Positions 1-9,394 of a DNA stretch of 64,000 bases are shown here, one piece after another (the stretch's first letter is position 1; each line of letters starts with the position of its first letter). The stretch is from NCBI RefSeq assembly GCF_003996965.1, contig NZ_QWDM01000005.1, forward strand, positions 310,001-374,000, written 5' to 3'. This stretch comes from Flavobacterium cupreum. Lineage in GTDB: Bacteria > Bacteroidota > Bacteroidia > Flavobacteriales > Flavobacteriaceae. Position numbers and translations under genes: made by a program. The notes beneath the pieces are model-generated. The model worked only from the letters and a program-made list of their open reading frames with translations, was not told the DNA's origin and made no database searches.

Positions 1-452
1 TTGTGCAAAACGGTAACGTCGCTGAATCCAATAATCCATTTTGGATGTTGTCTGAATTTGGTAAAATCCAAAAGATCAATCATTCTCACCGTTCCATATC
101 CCCCACGGACACACCAAATGGCTTTGATGTTTGGATTGTCCAATTGTTTCTGAAAATCTGCAGCACGTTGTTCGTCAGTCCCGGCCAATTGATTTACATC
201 AAGACCGATAGTGCTTCCAATTACGGCTTCTAAGCCCCAGCTGTGCAATAAGTCTATGGTAGGTTTAAGATTATCATCTATATTTTTTCTGGCTGTTGCT
301 AAAATAGCTACTGTATCTCCTTTTTGTAAATAAGGTGGTGTAATCATCTTTTGTTGGGATTGACAGGTGAATGAATGTAAGGCAAAAGTAAGAAATACGA
401 TTTTACAAAGGGTAAAACGTTTCTTTATATGTTGAAAGCAGCTCGTGTTCAT
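1..452 (-). CDS. LD-carboxypeptidase (peptidase S66), C-terminus cut off by window edge
   Basis: Reading on the minus strand from an ATG at 450-452 gives about 150 residues that run off base 1. After a short hydrophobic leader with a Cys near residue 20 (possible lipoprotein signal) the protein reads PPYLQKGDTVAILATARK, the N-terminal signature of the S66 family, followed by GGYGTVRMIDLLDF and GFSDVTVLH. The Ser in GFSDVT matches the nucleophile of the Ser-Glu-His triad; Glu and His would lie outside the window. Family members cleave the terminal D-Ala from murein tetrapeptides during cell-wall recycling. It follows the broken serine hydrolase by 49 bp on the same strand, so the two may be co-transcribed. 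Family assignment is firm; substrate is inferred. Confidence 0.88.
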   Translation of the reverse strand, partial: MNTSCFQHIKKRFTLCKIVFLTFALHSFTCQSQQKMITPPYLQKGDTVAILATARKNIDDNLKPTIDLLHSWGLEAVIGSTIGLDVNQLAGTDEQRAADFQKQLDNPNIKAIWCVRGGYGTVRMIDLLDFTKFRQHPKWIIGFSDVTVLH

Positions 453-501
453 AATATCTTTTGCTTAAAATTATAAATTATTTTTAAGATTCCGGCTAGA
501 A

Positions 502-1574
502 TTAACCGCCATATTGTTTTTGTAATTCCTCTAAAAGAAGCATTAATCCTTTATCGGCTTCTTCAGATTGTATGTTGGCAAAAATAAGGAAAGCTTTATT
601 AATGGCGGGACAAAGATACACTTTGGTTAAAAATGTTCCCGGATTTCCATTGTGAAAGGAATATTTTAACTGACTTTTTTCTTTGATTTCTGATTGCCAT
701 CCAAAGGAAAATCCAGGAAAGCCATAATGCATGAAGTTGAACTCGTCAGCTGTCAGTAATTTTGATTTTCCTAGTAGTCCCTGAAGCTGCATTTGCGTAA
801 ACTTACAATAATCGGGTAGAGTGACATTGATATTTCCTGCTGATGAAAGCCAGTTGAGTTTATAATCAAAGCCGGTTTTTCGGGTTTTAGATTTTCATAA
901 TGTCCCCAGGGCTGATTTTTGTCTTTTAGATTCGGTTGCCCAAAATCAAAAGCAATGTTTAACGATTTTCCTAGCTCGTGTACCAGCGTCTCATAGGTTT
1001 TTCCGGTTGCTTTTTCAAGCATTAATCCTGCCGCCACATAAGCTGGATTGGACCAATAGATCTCTTGCTTCTCCGTAATCGGCTTTTGCTGAAAAAACCA
1101 CCCGATAAATTCATAGCGTTGCTGCTGGCTGTTTCCTTTGATTTCTTTTGGGGTTGGAGTTTCATTCCCGTAAGACCAGGTGTCAAGATTCGCCTTGAAA
1201 GTTAAAAAGTCCTGCAGTGTAAAATCATAAGTGGCCGGATTGCTCTTTGCTTTTAATTCAGGGAACAAATCAAAAAATTTGGTGTCCCATTTTATTTTTC
1301 CTTCTTTGACCAAAAGCGTTGCTATATAACTTGTAACTGTTTTGGTTATGGATCCTAAACGAAAGCGATCATCTATTTTTGCTTTATAAGAAGTATTGTA
1401 ACGCTGGTTTCCTAAGGCCTGAATCTCCAATACAGAATCTGAAGAGACAACAGCATAAGCCAGTTCCGGAATTTTGTGTTTTATTCTGATGCTGTCTGCA
1501 AATGAACTGTTTTTTTGCCCGTAAAAAGTTGTTGTAAAGATAAGATAAAGGGCAAATACAAATATTTTTTTCAT
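502..1574 (-). pseudogene. Serine hydrolase / class C beta-lactamase family, frameshifted
   Basis: The gene is in two frames. From the ATG at 1574 the first frame has a signal peptide (about residues 1-20), the catalytic S-x-x-K as SITK (Ser75, Lys78) and a WSNPAY segment in the YxN position, then runs into a stop near 771. The C-terminal third continues in another frame from about base 875 to 502 and carries the third motif, HNGNPGT (HxG type). Adding one A to the run of five (plus-strand T at 876-880) restores a continuous 357-residue protein, a normal size for the family. The usual Tyr of YxN appears as Trp. The cause may be a real one-base loss, a sequencing error, or less likely a -1 ribosomal slip at GAA-AAA. 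Start chosen at MKKIFVFALY because it begins the signal peptide. Confidence 0.82.
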
Positions 1575-1712
1575 TTTGTAGCGTGTCAGGTTTTGCAGGC
1601 AAGTTACAAGCATTTTGAGAGAAACAAAAATTAAATTCAAAATAAAATTAATATAAATTTCTTACAAATAATTAATTTGCTAAATTGTGCCTTTTTAAAT
1701 TCGTTAAGTAAT

Positions 1713-2810
1713 ATGGGTAAGATTATCAGGTTTTCTCTCTTTTTGTTTTTTGTACTATCATGGGGATTTGCCCAGCCTAAAAAGTTTAAAATACATACCG
1801 TTGCGTTCTACAATTTCGAAAATCTTTTTGACACCATCAACGATCCCGCAACCAATGACGATGAATGGACTCCGGCCGGACTACAAAACTGGACGGATGC
1901 AAAATACCGGCAGAAATTAAAGAACCTTGTCAGGGTCTTGTCCGAAATCGGAATGCCTGAAAACACCAATGCACCTGTTTTGATAGGAGGTTCTGAAATT
2001 GAAAACCGGGGCGTTCTGGAAGATTTGATCCGGCAGCCCCAATTACAGCCCTATGATTATGGAATCATTCATTTTGATTCTCCTGACAAACGCGGAATCG
2101 ATGTTGCTTTATTGTATCAGAAGAAATTTTTCAGACCGACTTCCCTTTCGAATATCCCTTTAAACATCTATAAAAACAGGAGTACTGTAAAAGAAGAAAA
2201 AACAGAAGTAGACTCAGTGGAAGAAAAGGTTATAGTGGCTCCCAACAATCGGGTTTTTACGAGAGACCAGCTTTTAATTACAGGATTTTTGGAAGGGGAA
2301 GAAATAAGTATAATTGTCAATCACTGGCCTTCGCGGTCAGGAGGAGAAAAGGCAACAGCTAAATACCGGGAAGCTGCCGGGGTTTTAAACCGAAAAATTA
2401 TCGACTCCTTACAGCACATAAATCCCGATGCTAAGGTAATTTCCATGGGGGATTTCAATGATGGCCCCTATAATAGAAGCTTTAAAATTGCTTTAGGAGC
2501 CAAAGGAAAAAAATCTGACGTACCAGAATTTGGTATTTTTAATCCGTTTGAAGAAATGTTGGCAAGAGGAATGGGAACGCTTGCTTTTAGGGATTCCTGG
2601 GATATTTTCGATCAGATCATACTCTCCGAATCTTTAATAAAACCGGACTTTGATTCTTTCAAATTCTGGAAAGCGGGAATTTTCAATAAACCCTATCTTA
2701 TTCAAACCTCCGGAAAATACAAAGGATATCCGTTACGGCATACTTTAACGGAAGTGGGTTTCAGTGATCACTTTCCGGTTTATCTGTATCTGATAAAAGA
2801 AGTTAAGTAA
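1713..2810 (+). CDS. Endonuclease/exonuclease/phosphatase (EEP) family protein, secreted
   Basis: 365 residues from the ATG at 1713, chosen because MGKIIRFSLFLFFVLSWGFAQ is a clean signal peptide; an upstream in-frame start at 1677 would spoil it. The mature protein begins VAFYNFENLFDT, typical of the EEP superfamily (metal-dependent phosphodiester hydrolases), and contains NHWPSRSGG, MGDFNDGP and a C-terminal SDHFPVYL; the Asn, Asp and His of these motifs are the expected catalytic residues. Likely hydrolyses extracytoplasmic nucleic acid or phosphoesters; the actual substrate cannot be told. It is divergent from the serine hydrolase gene and stands alone. Confidence 0.85.
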   Translation: MGKIIRFSLFLFFVLSWGFAQPKKFKIHTVAFYNFENLFDTINDPATNDDEWTPAGLQNWTDAKYRQKLKNLVRVLSEIGMPENTNAPVLIGGSEIENRGVLEDLIRQPQLQPYDYGIIHFDSPDKRGIDVALLYQKKFFRPTSLSNIPLNIYKNRSTVKEEKTEVDSVEEKVIVAPNNRVFTRDQLLITGFLEGEEISIIVNHWPSRSGGEKATAKYREAAGVLNRKIIDSLQHINPDAKVISMGDFNDGPYNRSFKIALGAKGKKSDVPEFGIFNPFEEMLARGMGTLAFRDSWDIFDQIILSESLIKPDFDSFKFWKAGIFNKPYLIQTSGKYKGYPLRHTLTEVGFSDHFPVYLYLIKEVK

Positions 2811-2935
2811 GTCTCAGTATTCAGTCTCAGTCACAGTTTCCAGTGTAGGTTCAGGTTTTAGACTGTAAACTGTGACTGAGACTGAAAACTGAATCCCGGT
2901 TTTTAAACTGTAAACCGAGACTGCGACTGAAAACT
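2811..2935. repeat. Low-complexity inverted repeat (CAGTCTCAGTCACAG words)
   Basis: The spacer between the EEP gene and the 3HAO gene is built from repeated words. An exact 18-bp inverted repeat pairs 2822-2839 with 2867-2884 (core GTCTCAGTCACAGTTT), and further copies of CTGTAAAC and GACTGAAAACT continue to about 2935. It could fold as a long hairpin in RNA and end the upstream transcript, although no T-tract follows the stem. Confidence 0.75.
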
Positions 2936-2972
2936 TTTCCCTAACTTAGCAATTATATAAATTAAGGATAAA

Positions 2973-3512
2973 ATGGCAATAGCAAAACCTTTCAACCTCA
3001 CCAAATGGATTGAGGAAAATCGTCAATTATTGAAACCACCGGTTGGGAATAAAAATCTTTACGTAGATTCGGGTGATTATATCGTCATGATTGTTGCAGG
3101 ACCAAACGCCAGAAAAGATTATCACTATAACGAAACTGAAGAACTTTTTTACCAGTTGGAAGGAAGTATAAAAGTTGTAATTCAGGAAGATGGAGAGCGT
3201 AAAGAAATGATTTTAAATGCAGGTGATATGTACCTTCATCCTGCAAAAATCCCACATTCTCCGGTTCGTTCCGAAGGTTCTATTGGTCTGGTGATCGAGC
3301 GTAAACGCGCCGGAAAAGGGTATACTGACGGTTTACTTTGGCATTGTGATAATTGCAATCATAAATTATACGAAGTGCATTTCGAATTGCACAATATCGA
3401 AAAAGATTTCCTGCCGCATTTCGAACATTTTTATAATTCAGAAGAGCTAAGAACCTGTGATAACTGCGGAACCGTTATGGAATCTGATCCCCGATTTGTA
3501 GCGAAAAAATAA
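2973..3512 (+). CDS. nbaC: 3-hydroxyanthranilate 3,4-dioxygenase
   Basis: 179 residues, the usual size of the bacterial enzyme. It opens the ring of 3-hydroxyanthranilate with O2 in the kynurenine/tryptophan degradation route (or towards quinolinate and NAD). The cupin iron ligands fall at His51, Glu57 and His95 (HYNETEE ... HPAKIPHSP), and the C-terminal rubredoxin-like metal site shows the two pairs CDNC (Cys125, Cys128) and CDNC near residues 162-165. It is a single-gene unit here; no other kynurenine-pathway gene sits beside it unless the aldehyde dehydrogenase at 4713 takes part. Confidence 0.95.
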   Translation: MAIAKPFNLTKWIEENRQLLKPPVGNKNLYVDSGDYIVMIVAGPNARKDYHYNETEELFYQLEGSIKVVIQEDGERKEMILNAGDMYLHPAKIPHSPVRSEGSIGLVIERKRAGKGYTDGLLWHCDNCNHKLYEVHFELHNIEKDFLPHFEHFYNSEELRTCDNCGTVMESDPRFVAKK

Positions 3513-3529
3513 TGACCTTATCGAATTTC

Positions 3530-3562
3530 AAACCTGACAGGTTTTTAAAACCTGTCGGGTTT
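3530..3562. terminator. Bidirectional hairpin terminator
   Basis: AAACCTGACAGGTTT pairs with AAACCTGTCGGGTTT through a short A/T loop, between two converging genes. Such AACCTGACAGGTT hairpins are very frequent in flavobacterial genomes. Confidence 0.75.
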
Positions 3563-3571
3563 AGATAATTC

Positions 3572-4531
3572 CTATAAATCAAAACGTTTTCCTTGCTCCG
3601 GATAAATGAGCTGCACTCCCAAATCATTTTGACTTTTGAGCTGTTCTTTAATTTTACTAATGTTTTTGTTTGGCGGTTTTAAATGGGTAACAATAATTTT
3701 AAAACCTTTCAAGGTATCTTTTCCGGCTAGTTCTTCCAGAACATGAAGTTCTTTCATTAAATAATTCGGAGTCAAATGCCCAAATAAAAATTTATCCGGC
3801 TGTTCGTTGGGGAATGAAACTTCAATAAAAATTCCTTTCAGTTGTTTGTTTTTAACCAGTGGCGCAATCGCTGCCCATAACTCTTTTAAATGGGTGCTTT
3901 TTTCTACTTCATCCGGTCCTGTATCTCCCAAATACAAAGCGTAATTATCACCATTTCTGATCAGAAAAGCAGTACTTTCAAACGGGTTTACATGGCTTAA
4001 CGGAAAAGCTTTTACGGCCATTGTCGTATTGGTAACAGGAGTTTCTTCGTTAGGCGTCAAAGTCTGGAAATGGTATTTTTTCAAAGGAAGTCCGGGTCCC
4101 TGATCCCCAAAATTAGCCCAGGTCTGATCGTTGAAATAATGATTTTCCATCATTTCCATGCACTTACCAGTGGCATAAACAGTCTTTGAAGAGTCAGCAG
4201 GGGAATTTATAATCAAACCCGATACATGGTCCAAATGGGCGTGGGAAATCAAATACCCTTTGATGTATTTTCGGAGGACCTCGCTGGTGGAGATTTTGAA
4301 TGTTTTCTTTTCAATGGCTTTTTCGATTCCGGCGTTTACAGTGCCGGCATCAAGACAGATATAATCGTTGGTTTTTGCCGGCGCCAGCAAATATGCGGAA
4401 AGATTTTTTTCGTCAATACCTCCTTTTACTCCCAGAGGAACAACCTGAAAAGCTGCTTGTTGTAGTTTTTGAGAAAAAGCCGAACCAGATAATAAAAGAA
4501 AACAGATCAGAACTTTATTGAAAAATGTCAT
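3572..4531 (-). CDS. Class II 3',5'-cyclic-nucleotide phosphodiesterase, secreted
   Basis: 319 residues from the ATG at 4531, the start that gives a signal peptide (MTFFNKVLICFLLLSGSAFSQ). The metallo-beta-lactamase-fold motif is HAHLDHVSGLIINSP at residues 97-111 and matches the class II PDE signature H-x-H-L-D-H-x-x-G-L-I-I-x-S-P exactly. Further His residues (FPLSHVNPFES, IFIEVSFPNEQ..., GHLTP) fit the second metal site. Family members (CpdP, yeast PDE1) hydrolyse cAMP or cGMP; the exported location suggests it acts on periplasmic or external nucleotides, which is inference. Confidence 0.85.
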   Translation of the reverse strand: MTFFNKVLICFLLLSGSAFSQKLQQAAFQVVPLGVKGGIDEKNLSAYLLAPAKTNDYICLDAGTVNAGIEKAIEKKTFKISTSEVLRKYIKGYLISHAHLDHVSGLIINSPADSSKTVYATGKCMEMMENHYFNDQTWANFGDQGPGLPLKKYHFQTLTPNEETPVTNTTMAVKAFPLSHVNPFESTAFLIRNGDNYALYLGDTGPDEVEKSTHLKELWAAIAPLVKNKQLKGIFIEVSFPNEQPDKFLFGHLTPNYLMKELHVLEELAGKDTLKGFKIIVTHLKPPNKNISKIKEQLKSQNDLGVQLIYPEQGKRFDL

Positions 4532-4712
4532 GTCTAAATAATTTGATGACGTAAATTTCATTAAATAATGGCAATAAATTACCAGATACTTTTATAATTC
4601 CTGTTTAATAACCCTAAATTTACTTTGTTTTTAACAACATAATTAAATTAAAATTCAACTCGAAACAATATCTTTACAAAAAAATATAACAATTTTAACT
4701 AAAAAAGTTACA

Positions 4713-6266
4713 ATGACAACAATAGCATCACAATTTGGAATGAATGAGGCTCTGGAAAAATTGGGCATCAAAACGATAAATGAAGGAACATCTACAGGTT
4801 TGCAGAACTTTTCATCAGGAGAAATCTTAGAAAGTTATTCGCCGGTGGATGGAAAATTAATTGCTTCCGTAAAAACATCAACGGCTGAAGATTATGAAAA
4901 AGTTATGCAGTCGGCAACAGCTGCTTTCAAGACTTTTAGACTAATTCCGGCTCCGCAGCGTGGTGAAATTGTTCGTCAGTTTGGAGAAAAATTGCGTCAG
5001 AACAAAGAAGCTCTTGGTAAATTGGTTTCTTACGAAATGGGAAAATCACTTCAGGAAGGGTACGGGGAAGTACAGGAAATGATTGACATCTGCGACTTTG
5101 CGGTTGGTTTGTCACGTCAGCTTCACGGATTGACGATGCACTCGGAGAGACCGGGACACCGTATGTACGAGCAATATCATTCTTTGGGAGTTGTTGGAAT
5201 TATTTCCGCCTTTAACTTTCCGGTGGCAGTATGGGCGTGGAATACGGCTTTGGCCTGGATTTCAGGAGATGTGTGTGTTTGGAAACCTTCAGAGAAAACA
5301 CCGCTTTGTGGAATTGCCTGTCAAAATATTATGGCGCAGGTAATTAAAGAAAATAATTTGCCGGAAGGAATTTCATGTCTGATCAATGGGGATTACAAAA
5401 TAGGAGAGCTAATGACGGCTGATATCCGTATTCCTTTAATTTCCGCTACAGGTTCCACCCGAATGGGAAAAATTGTGGCACAGACTGTTGCAGGTCGTTT
5501 AGGAAAATCATTATTGGAATTAGGAGGAAATAATGCCATTATCGTTACTCCGGATGCTGATATCAAAATGACAGTTATCGGTGCCGTTTTTGGAGCTGTA
5601 GGAACTGCAGGGCAACGTTGTACTTCAACACGAAGATTAATCATTCACGAAAGTATTTATGATAAAGTAAGAGATGCTTTGGTAGCCGCTTACAAACAAT
5701 TAAGAATCGGAAATCCGCTTGACGAAAATAATCATGTCGGACCGCTAATCGATACCCATGCCGTAGCGATGTATGCACAGGCCTTAAATAAAGTAGTAGC
5801 AGAAGGCGGAAGTATTCTTGTAGAAGGCGGAGTGCTTTCAGGCGAAGGCTACGAGAGCGGCTGTTATGTAAAACCAGCCATTGCAGAAGCTCAGAATTCA
5901 TTTGAAATTGTGCAGCACGAAACTTTTGCACCGGTTTTATACTTGGTGAAATATTCCGGAGATGTAGAAAATGCAATTGATGTTCAAAATGGAGTAGCAC
6001 AAGGATTATCGTCTGCAATTATGACGAATAATTTGCGCGAAGCAGAAAGATTCCTGTCGGTTACAGGATCTGACTGTGGAATTGCTAATGTAAATATTGG
6101 AACTTCCGGAGCTGAAATCGGAGGTGCTTTTGGAGGAGAAAAAGAAACCGGAGGCGGTCGCGAATCAGGTTCGGATGCCTGGAAAATATACATGAGACGT
6201 CAGACCAATACGATCAATTATACCACCAGTCTGCCATTGGCACAGGGAATCAAATTTGATTTGTAA
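4713..6266 (+). CDS. Aldehyde dehydrogenase, ALDH7 (antiquitin/AmaB) type
   Basis: 517 residues with the full ALDH fold. The NAD-binding ISAFNFPVAVW and WKPSEKTPLC segments, the general-base Glu in LLELGGNNAI and the nucleophilic Cys in GTAGQRCTSTRR are all present, as is the C-terminal IGGAFGGEKETGGGRESG. The sequence pattern matches ALDH7/L-piperidine-6-carboxylate dehydrogenase, which oxidises alpha-aminoadipate semialdehyde in lysine breakdown. Cytoplasmic, no signal. It is monocistronic and followed by a strong terminator. A role with the nearby 3-hydroxyanthranilate dioxygenase is possible but not shown. Confidence 0.9.
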   Translation: MTTIASQFGMNEALEKLGIKTINEGTSTGLQNFSSGEILESYSPVDGKLIASVKTSTAEDYEKVMQSATAAFKTFRLIPAPQRGEIVRQFGEKLRQNKEALGKLVSYEMGKSLQEGYGEVQEMIDICDFAVGLSRQLHGLTMHSERPGHRMYEQYHSLGVVGIISAFNFPVAVWAWNTALAWISGDVCVWKPSEKTPLCGIACQNIMAQVIKENNLPEGISCLINGDYKIGELMTADIRIPLISATGSTRMGKIVAQTVAGRLGKSLLELGGNNAIIVTPDADIKMTVIGAVFGAVGTAGQRCTSTRRLIIHESIYDKVRDALVAAYKQLRIGNPLDENNHVGPLIDTHAVAMYAQALNKVVAEGGSILVEGGVLSGEGYESGCYVKPAIAEAQNSFEIVQHETFAPVLYLVKYSGDVENAIDVQNGVAQGLSSAIMTNNLREAERFLSVTGSDCGIANVNIGTSGAEIGGAFGGEKETGGGRESGSDAWKIYMRRQTNTINYTTSLPLAQGIKFDL

Positions 6267-6284
6267 TATTTTGATTTAAATACT

Positions 6285-6318
6285 AAAAAAGGCTTCCATT
6301 GTTGGAAGCCTTTTTTTT
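6285..6318. terminator. Rho-independent terminator (GGCTTCCA hairpin)
   Basis: AAAGGCTTCCA/TGGAAGCCTTT stem with A- and T-tracts on either side, serving the converging ALDH and pectate lyase genes. Confidence 0.85.
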
Positions 6319-6335
6319 GACGAGAATCTATGCTA

Positions 6336-9182
6336 TTATTTCTTTATAATAGTTTGACTAAAAGTACCTTCTGAAGTATGTATTTTAGCAAAATACGTTC
6401 CCGGACTTAAATTGCTTACATCGATTGTTTCACTGCCTTTTCCTGAAGTTTTAACTAAGGAAGCGGACATATTATAAATTTCGACTTTTTGTATGCTTTG
6501 ACCTGAATTTGACACATATAAAGTTGCTGAAACAGGATTAGGATAAACTAGTGCTTTTGCAGTTTCAGGTTTTTTTGCTTCATTTTGTGCTACACGCAAA
6601 GTTCCACCGCTATAGGCTGTACTGATATAAAATAAATTAGCAACCGATCCTTTGGTGATCGTATTTGTTCCGGCAGGGATTGATGCTGTAACGATTCCGG
6701 CTGCAGCAGTATACGATACATTGTTTACTTTTATTGTTCCGGTAAAATTAGAATCAAATACCAAAGTTAAAGTAGAAGCGGCCGTTGTAGTATACGTTAT
6801 AGAAGTACTGGATTCAATTTTTAAACGTGCCGTTAACGATAATCCGGCATAAGTTACAGATCCTGCAGTAGAGTTCATATTTCCTGTAATGAAATAAAAA
6901 GAGCTTGTTTTTCCTGATGTTGTAAAATTGTGTATTTGATTTCCGGAAGAACCTCCGCCAGTAGTTACGGTTATAGTTCCGGAACCTGTTGCCGGTGTAC
7001 CGGCAGTTCCGGTAGTGGCAATAGAATACGATACTGTTGCCGTTGGTGTACCGGTAATGGTAATGGTTTTAGCAGTAGTATTTTTTACAAAACTAAGACC
7101 GGCTGCCGGTAAACCGGTTACAGTGGCGTCTGTCGCATTTCCACCCCAGGTGAAAACAATCGAACCAATTGCTGTACCGCTTGCTACCGTCTGGTTGTTA
7201 TTGCTTGTTGAAGTCAGTGTTTGATTGCCGGCTGCTGTAACCGTTATTGTTCCTGAACCGTTTGCTGGTGAACCTGCAGTACCGGTTGTGGCGATCGAAT
7301 AGGATACGGTTGCGGTGGGTGTTCCCGTAATCGTAATTGTTTTGGCCGTTGTATTTTTGACAAAACTGATTCCTGATGCAGGTAATCCTGTTACGGTGGC
7401 GTCTGTCGCAGTTCCTCCCCAGGTAAATACGATCGTGCCAATAGCTGAGCCGCTTGTCACGGACTGGTTATTGTTTGTACCTGAACTTAGCGTTTGTGAA
7501 CCAGCCGGAGGATTTGATTCACCTTGTACGGCAACTAAGGTACTTGTATAGTTGGTCAGTGCTGATTTTAATGCTGAAATTACAAGCGACGATTTGTCAT
7601 CTGTTGCATTATTAAAAGTCCATTTTAAGTCACCACCGGAAACACGCCCTGAATATTGAATTGTTTTGGTTTTGGCTGTAACAGGTTGTTCTACAGTTAG
7701 GTTTTTAACATAAAGTGCTGCATTAGTATCGAAATTATTATAGGTATTGGCGCCTGATTTTGATTTCACAGTACTGCTCACCACTTCACCTCTTGATGAG
7801 GCTACATACGCATCAAAGTCGGTGGTTGAACTAATTTTACCGGAAATGTTATAAAGCGGATTAGTATCTCCATAAGCTACAAAACGCATATTGTTAGTGG
7901 CAATATCAGCATCAAAAGTATTGTTGAACGCTTTAATCGAACCTCCGGCTTCACCGGAGAATGTTCCCATTGTTCCGGCATTATTGACCTGATTGGCTTC
8001 GTCCCAGATATCAGTTCCCTGAAGCGAAGTCAACATTGGATGTTTGCTGTTTCTGAAATAATTACCTTCTATAAATAGGGAAGAGCCCAAAGTAGAACCC
8101 GAACCATACTTTGCAACACCATCAAAATAATTGTTGTAAATGTGAGCCGAATAGTAGCGAACACGCGGGTGACGTGAATCCGAGTGGTCGAACCAATTGT
8201 GGTGATAGGTAATGTACAAGCCGGCTGTTGTTCCTTCGCTTAATCCTAGTAAACTTGCTTTTCCACTATCCCAAAAGTGATTGTATGATAAAGTGATATA
8301 GGTTGATGTTTTATTGTCTAAAGCACCGTCACCCTTTATCTGATCTGCATCGCTGCCGGCGTCTCCGTAAAATAAATCGCAGTTGTGTACCCAGACGTGA
8401 TCATTATTTTGCTGCATTCCAACATTATCTCCGGCAGTACTGTTACAGTTCATAAAACCCAGATTGCTGACTTCAATGTTGGAAGCTGATTTAAGACGAA
8501 CGCCCCAGCCATTGGCAACTGCATCAGTACCAACACCCTCAAAAGTTATGTAACTCGAAGCGTTATTGGCATTTTCTATCACAATGTCACCTCCCTCCAT
8601 TACGGTCAGATCCGTAATGTTTCCTATGAGACGGAAGATAAAAGGGCGCGTATCCTGACCTTTTTTTATCGCATATAATATATTTTGCAGGCCAACACAA
8701 GGATTCGTACTGGCTCCTGTAATATTCATAGAAACCGTATTTTTGGTATTCTGTGTGATGTATACGATTACAGCGTTATCTTTCGCAGTTCCATCAATTT
8801 TGTAGCCTCCGGGAACCCTTCCGCTGTCAAAGGCAAATCCGTTACGATCTTGGGCTGCAACGGTTAAATTACCTGTTGTGCTACCGGTTCCTTCTGTTCC
8901 CGAAATCACCGGTTTTACTTTTACTGTGTAAGATCCTGCCTTAAGACCCGGAATATCAGCACGAAAATAGCTGCCATAACTCCTGATCAGCTGATCGTCT
9001 ATTTTGCGGTCGGTGATTCCCTCCCCTGTGTAATACACATTGTAACTCTGAGCATTGCTGACAGGCTGCCATTTTACAAATGCTGATTCGAGCCATCCGG
9101 AAGATTCTGTAATTTGAACTTGTTGTGCCCATGTCTGAATTGCTATGAGAAAAGCAGCCAGAAAAAGTAAGTTTTTTTTCAT
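6336..9182 (-). CDS. Secreted pectate lyase (PL1) with two Ig-like repeats and T9SS sorting domain
   Basis: 948 residues. Order of parts: signal peptide 1-20; fibronectin-type III-like region to about 110; PL1 right-handed beta-helix about 120-450 with [22 protein letters not shown] and [19 protein letters not shown], the last carrying the catalytic-Arg motif; two near-identical 91-residue beta-sandwich repeats (about 563-744, each with TVTGLPA and [20 protein letters not shown]); a further beta-rich domain about 750-870; and a C-terminal Por-type sorting domain (VYPNPVS ... GTYFAKI ... QTIIKK). It should cleave polygalacturonate by beta-elimination after export through the outer membrane by the type IX system. 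It stands alone; a 650-bp upstream region with palindromes probably controls it. Confidence 0.93.
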   Translation of the reverse strand: MKKNLLFLAAFLIAIQTWAQQVQITESSGWLESAFVKWQPVSNAQSYNVYYTGEGITDRKIDDQLIRSYGSYFRADIPGLKAGSYTVKVKPVISGTEGTGSTTGNLTVAAQDRNGFAFDSGRVPGGYKIDGTAKDNAVIVYITQNTKNTVSMNITGASTNPCVGLQNILYAIKKGQDTRPFIFRLIGNITDLTVMEGGDIVIENANNASSYITFEGVGTDAVANGWGVRLKSASNIEVSNLGFMNCNSTAGDNVGMQQNNDHVWVHNCDLFYGDAGSDADQIKGDGALDNKTSTYITLSYNHFWDSGKASLLGLSEGTTAGLYITYHHNWFDHSDSRHPRVRYYSAHIYNNYFDGVAKYGSGSTLGSSLFIEGNYFRNSKHPMLTSLQGTDIWDEANQVNNAGTMGTFSGEAGGSIKAFNNTFDADIATNNMRFVAYGDTNPLYNISGKISSTTDFDAYVASSRGEVVSSTVKSKSGANTYNNFDTNAALYVKNLTVEQPVTAKTKTIQYSGRVSGGDLKWTFNNATDDKSSLVISALKSALTNYTSTLVAVQGESNPPAGSQTLSSGTNNNQSVTSGSAIGTIVFTWGGTATDATVTGLPASGISFVKNTTAKTITITGTPTATVSYSIATTGTAGSPANGSGTITVTAAGNQTLTSTSNNNQTVASGTAIGSIVFTWGGNATDATVTGLPAAGLSFVKNTTAKTITITGTPTATVSYSIATTGTAGTPATGSGTITVTTGGGSSGNQIHNFTTSGKTSSFYFITGNMNSTAGSVTYAGLSLTARLKIESSTSITYTTTAASTLTLVFDSNFTGTIKVNNVSYTAAAGIVTASIPAGTNTITKGSVANLFYISTAYSGGTLRVAQNEAKKPETAKALVYPNPVSATLYVSNSGQSIQKVEIYNMSASLVKTSGKGSETIDVSNLSPGTYFAKIHTSEGTFSQTIIKK
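6951..7496 (-). repeat. Tandem 273-bp coding repeat in the pectate lyase
   Basis: Two head-to-tail units of 273 bp (91 codons), boundary at 7223/7224, encode almost the same Ig-like module; the first starts [12 protein letters not shown] and the second [12 protein letters not shown]. The protein is more alike than the DNA, where synonymous third-position changes are visible, so the duplication is not recent. Confidence 0.85.
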
Positions 9183-9258
9183 TGTGGTTAGTTTTTAAAG
9201 TTAGTAAATAATCAAAAGTGGTTTTTTGTGGTTTTTAGTATCGAAAGCAATTTTAAAT

Positions 9259-9272
9259 TGTAATCGATTACA
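9259..9272. promoter_or_regulatory. Palindromic operator candidate TGTAATCGATTACA
   Basis: A perfect 14-bp palindrome with a central CG, 77 bp before the pectate lyase start codon. The form resembles LacI/GntR-type operators. No regulator gene is adjacent, so the binding protein is unknown. Confidence 0.5.
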
Positions 9273-9357
9273 CAAAAGTATGTAAAATTTCGTTATTCAA
9301 AATAAATTAGATATAAAAAAAAATTTATAATAAAAAAAATAGACTTTGAATATGTAT

Positions 9358-9394
9358 TATGTAATAAATTGCATTAATTGTAATTTATTACATA
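9358..9394. promoter_or_regulatory. Inverted repeat TATGTAATAAATT, operator candidate
   Basis: Thirteen bases at 9358-9370 pair exactly with 9382-9394 (core ATGTAATAAATT / AATTTATTACAT, 11-bp spacer). It shares the TGTAAT half-word with the palindrome at 9259 and may be a second site for the same regulator. Confidence 0.4.

Noticed and set aside
771..1640. Programmed -1 frameshift in the serine hydrolase
   Set aside because: The A-run is only five bases and lacks the A-AAA-AAG slippery form or a clear downstream stem; simple mutation or sequencing error is more likely.
5641..6018. 125-codon minus-strand frame
   Set aside because: Shadow of the aldehyde dehydrogenase gene with His/Leu/Arg-rich, non-protein-like composition.
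6652..7551. Several overlapping plus-strand open frames with Val/Ala-rich repeats
   Set aside because: They are the reverse reading of the tandem Ig-like modules of the pectate lyase; no start context or family motif.
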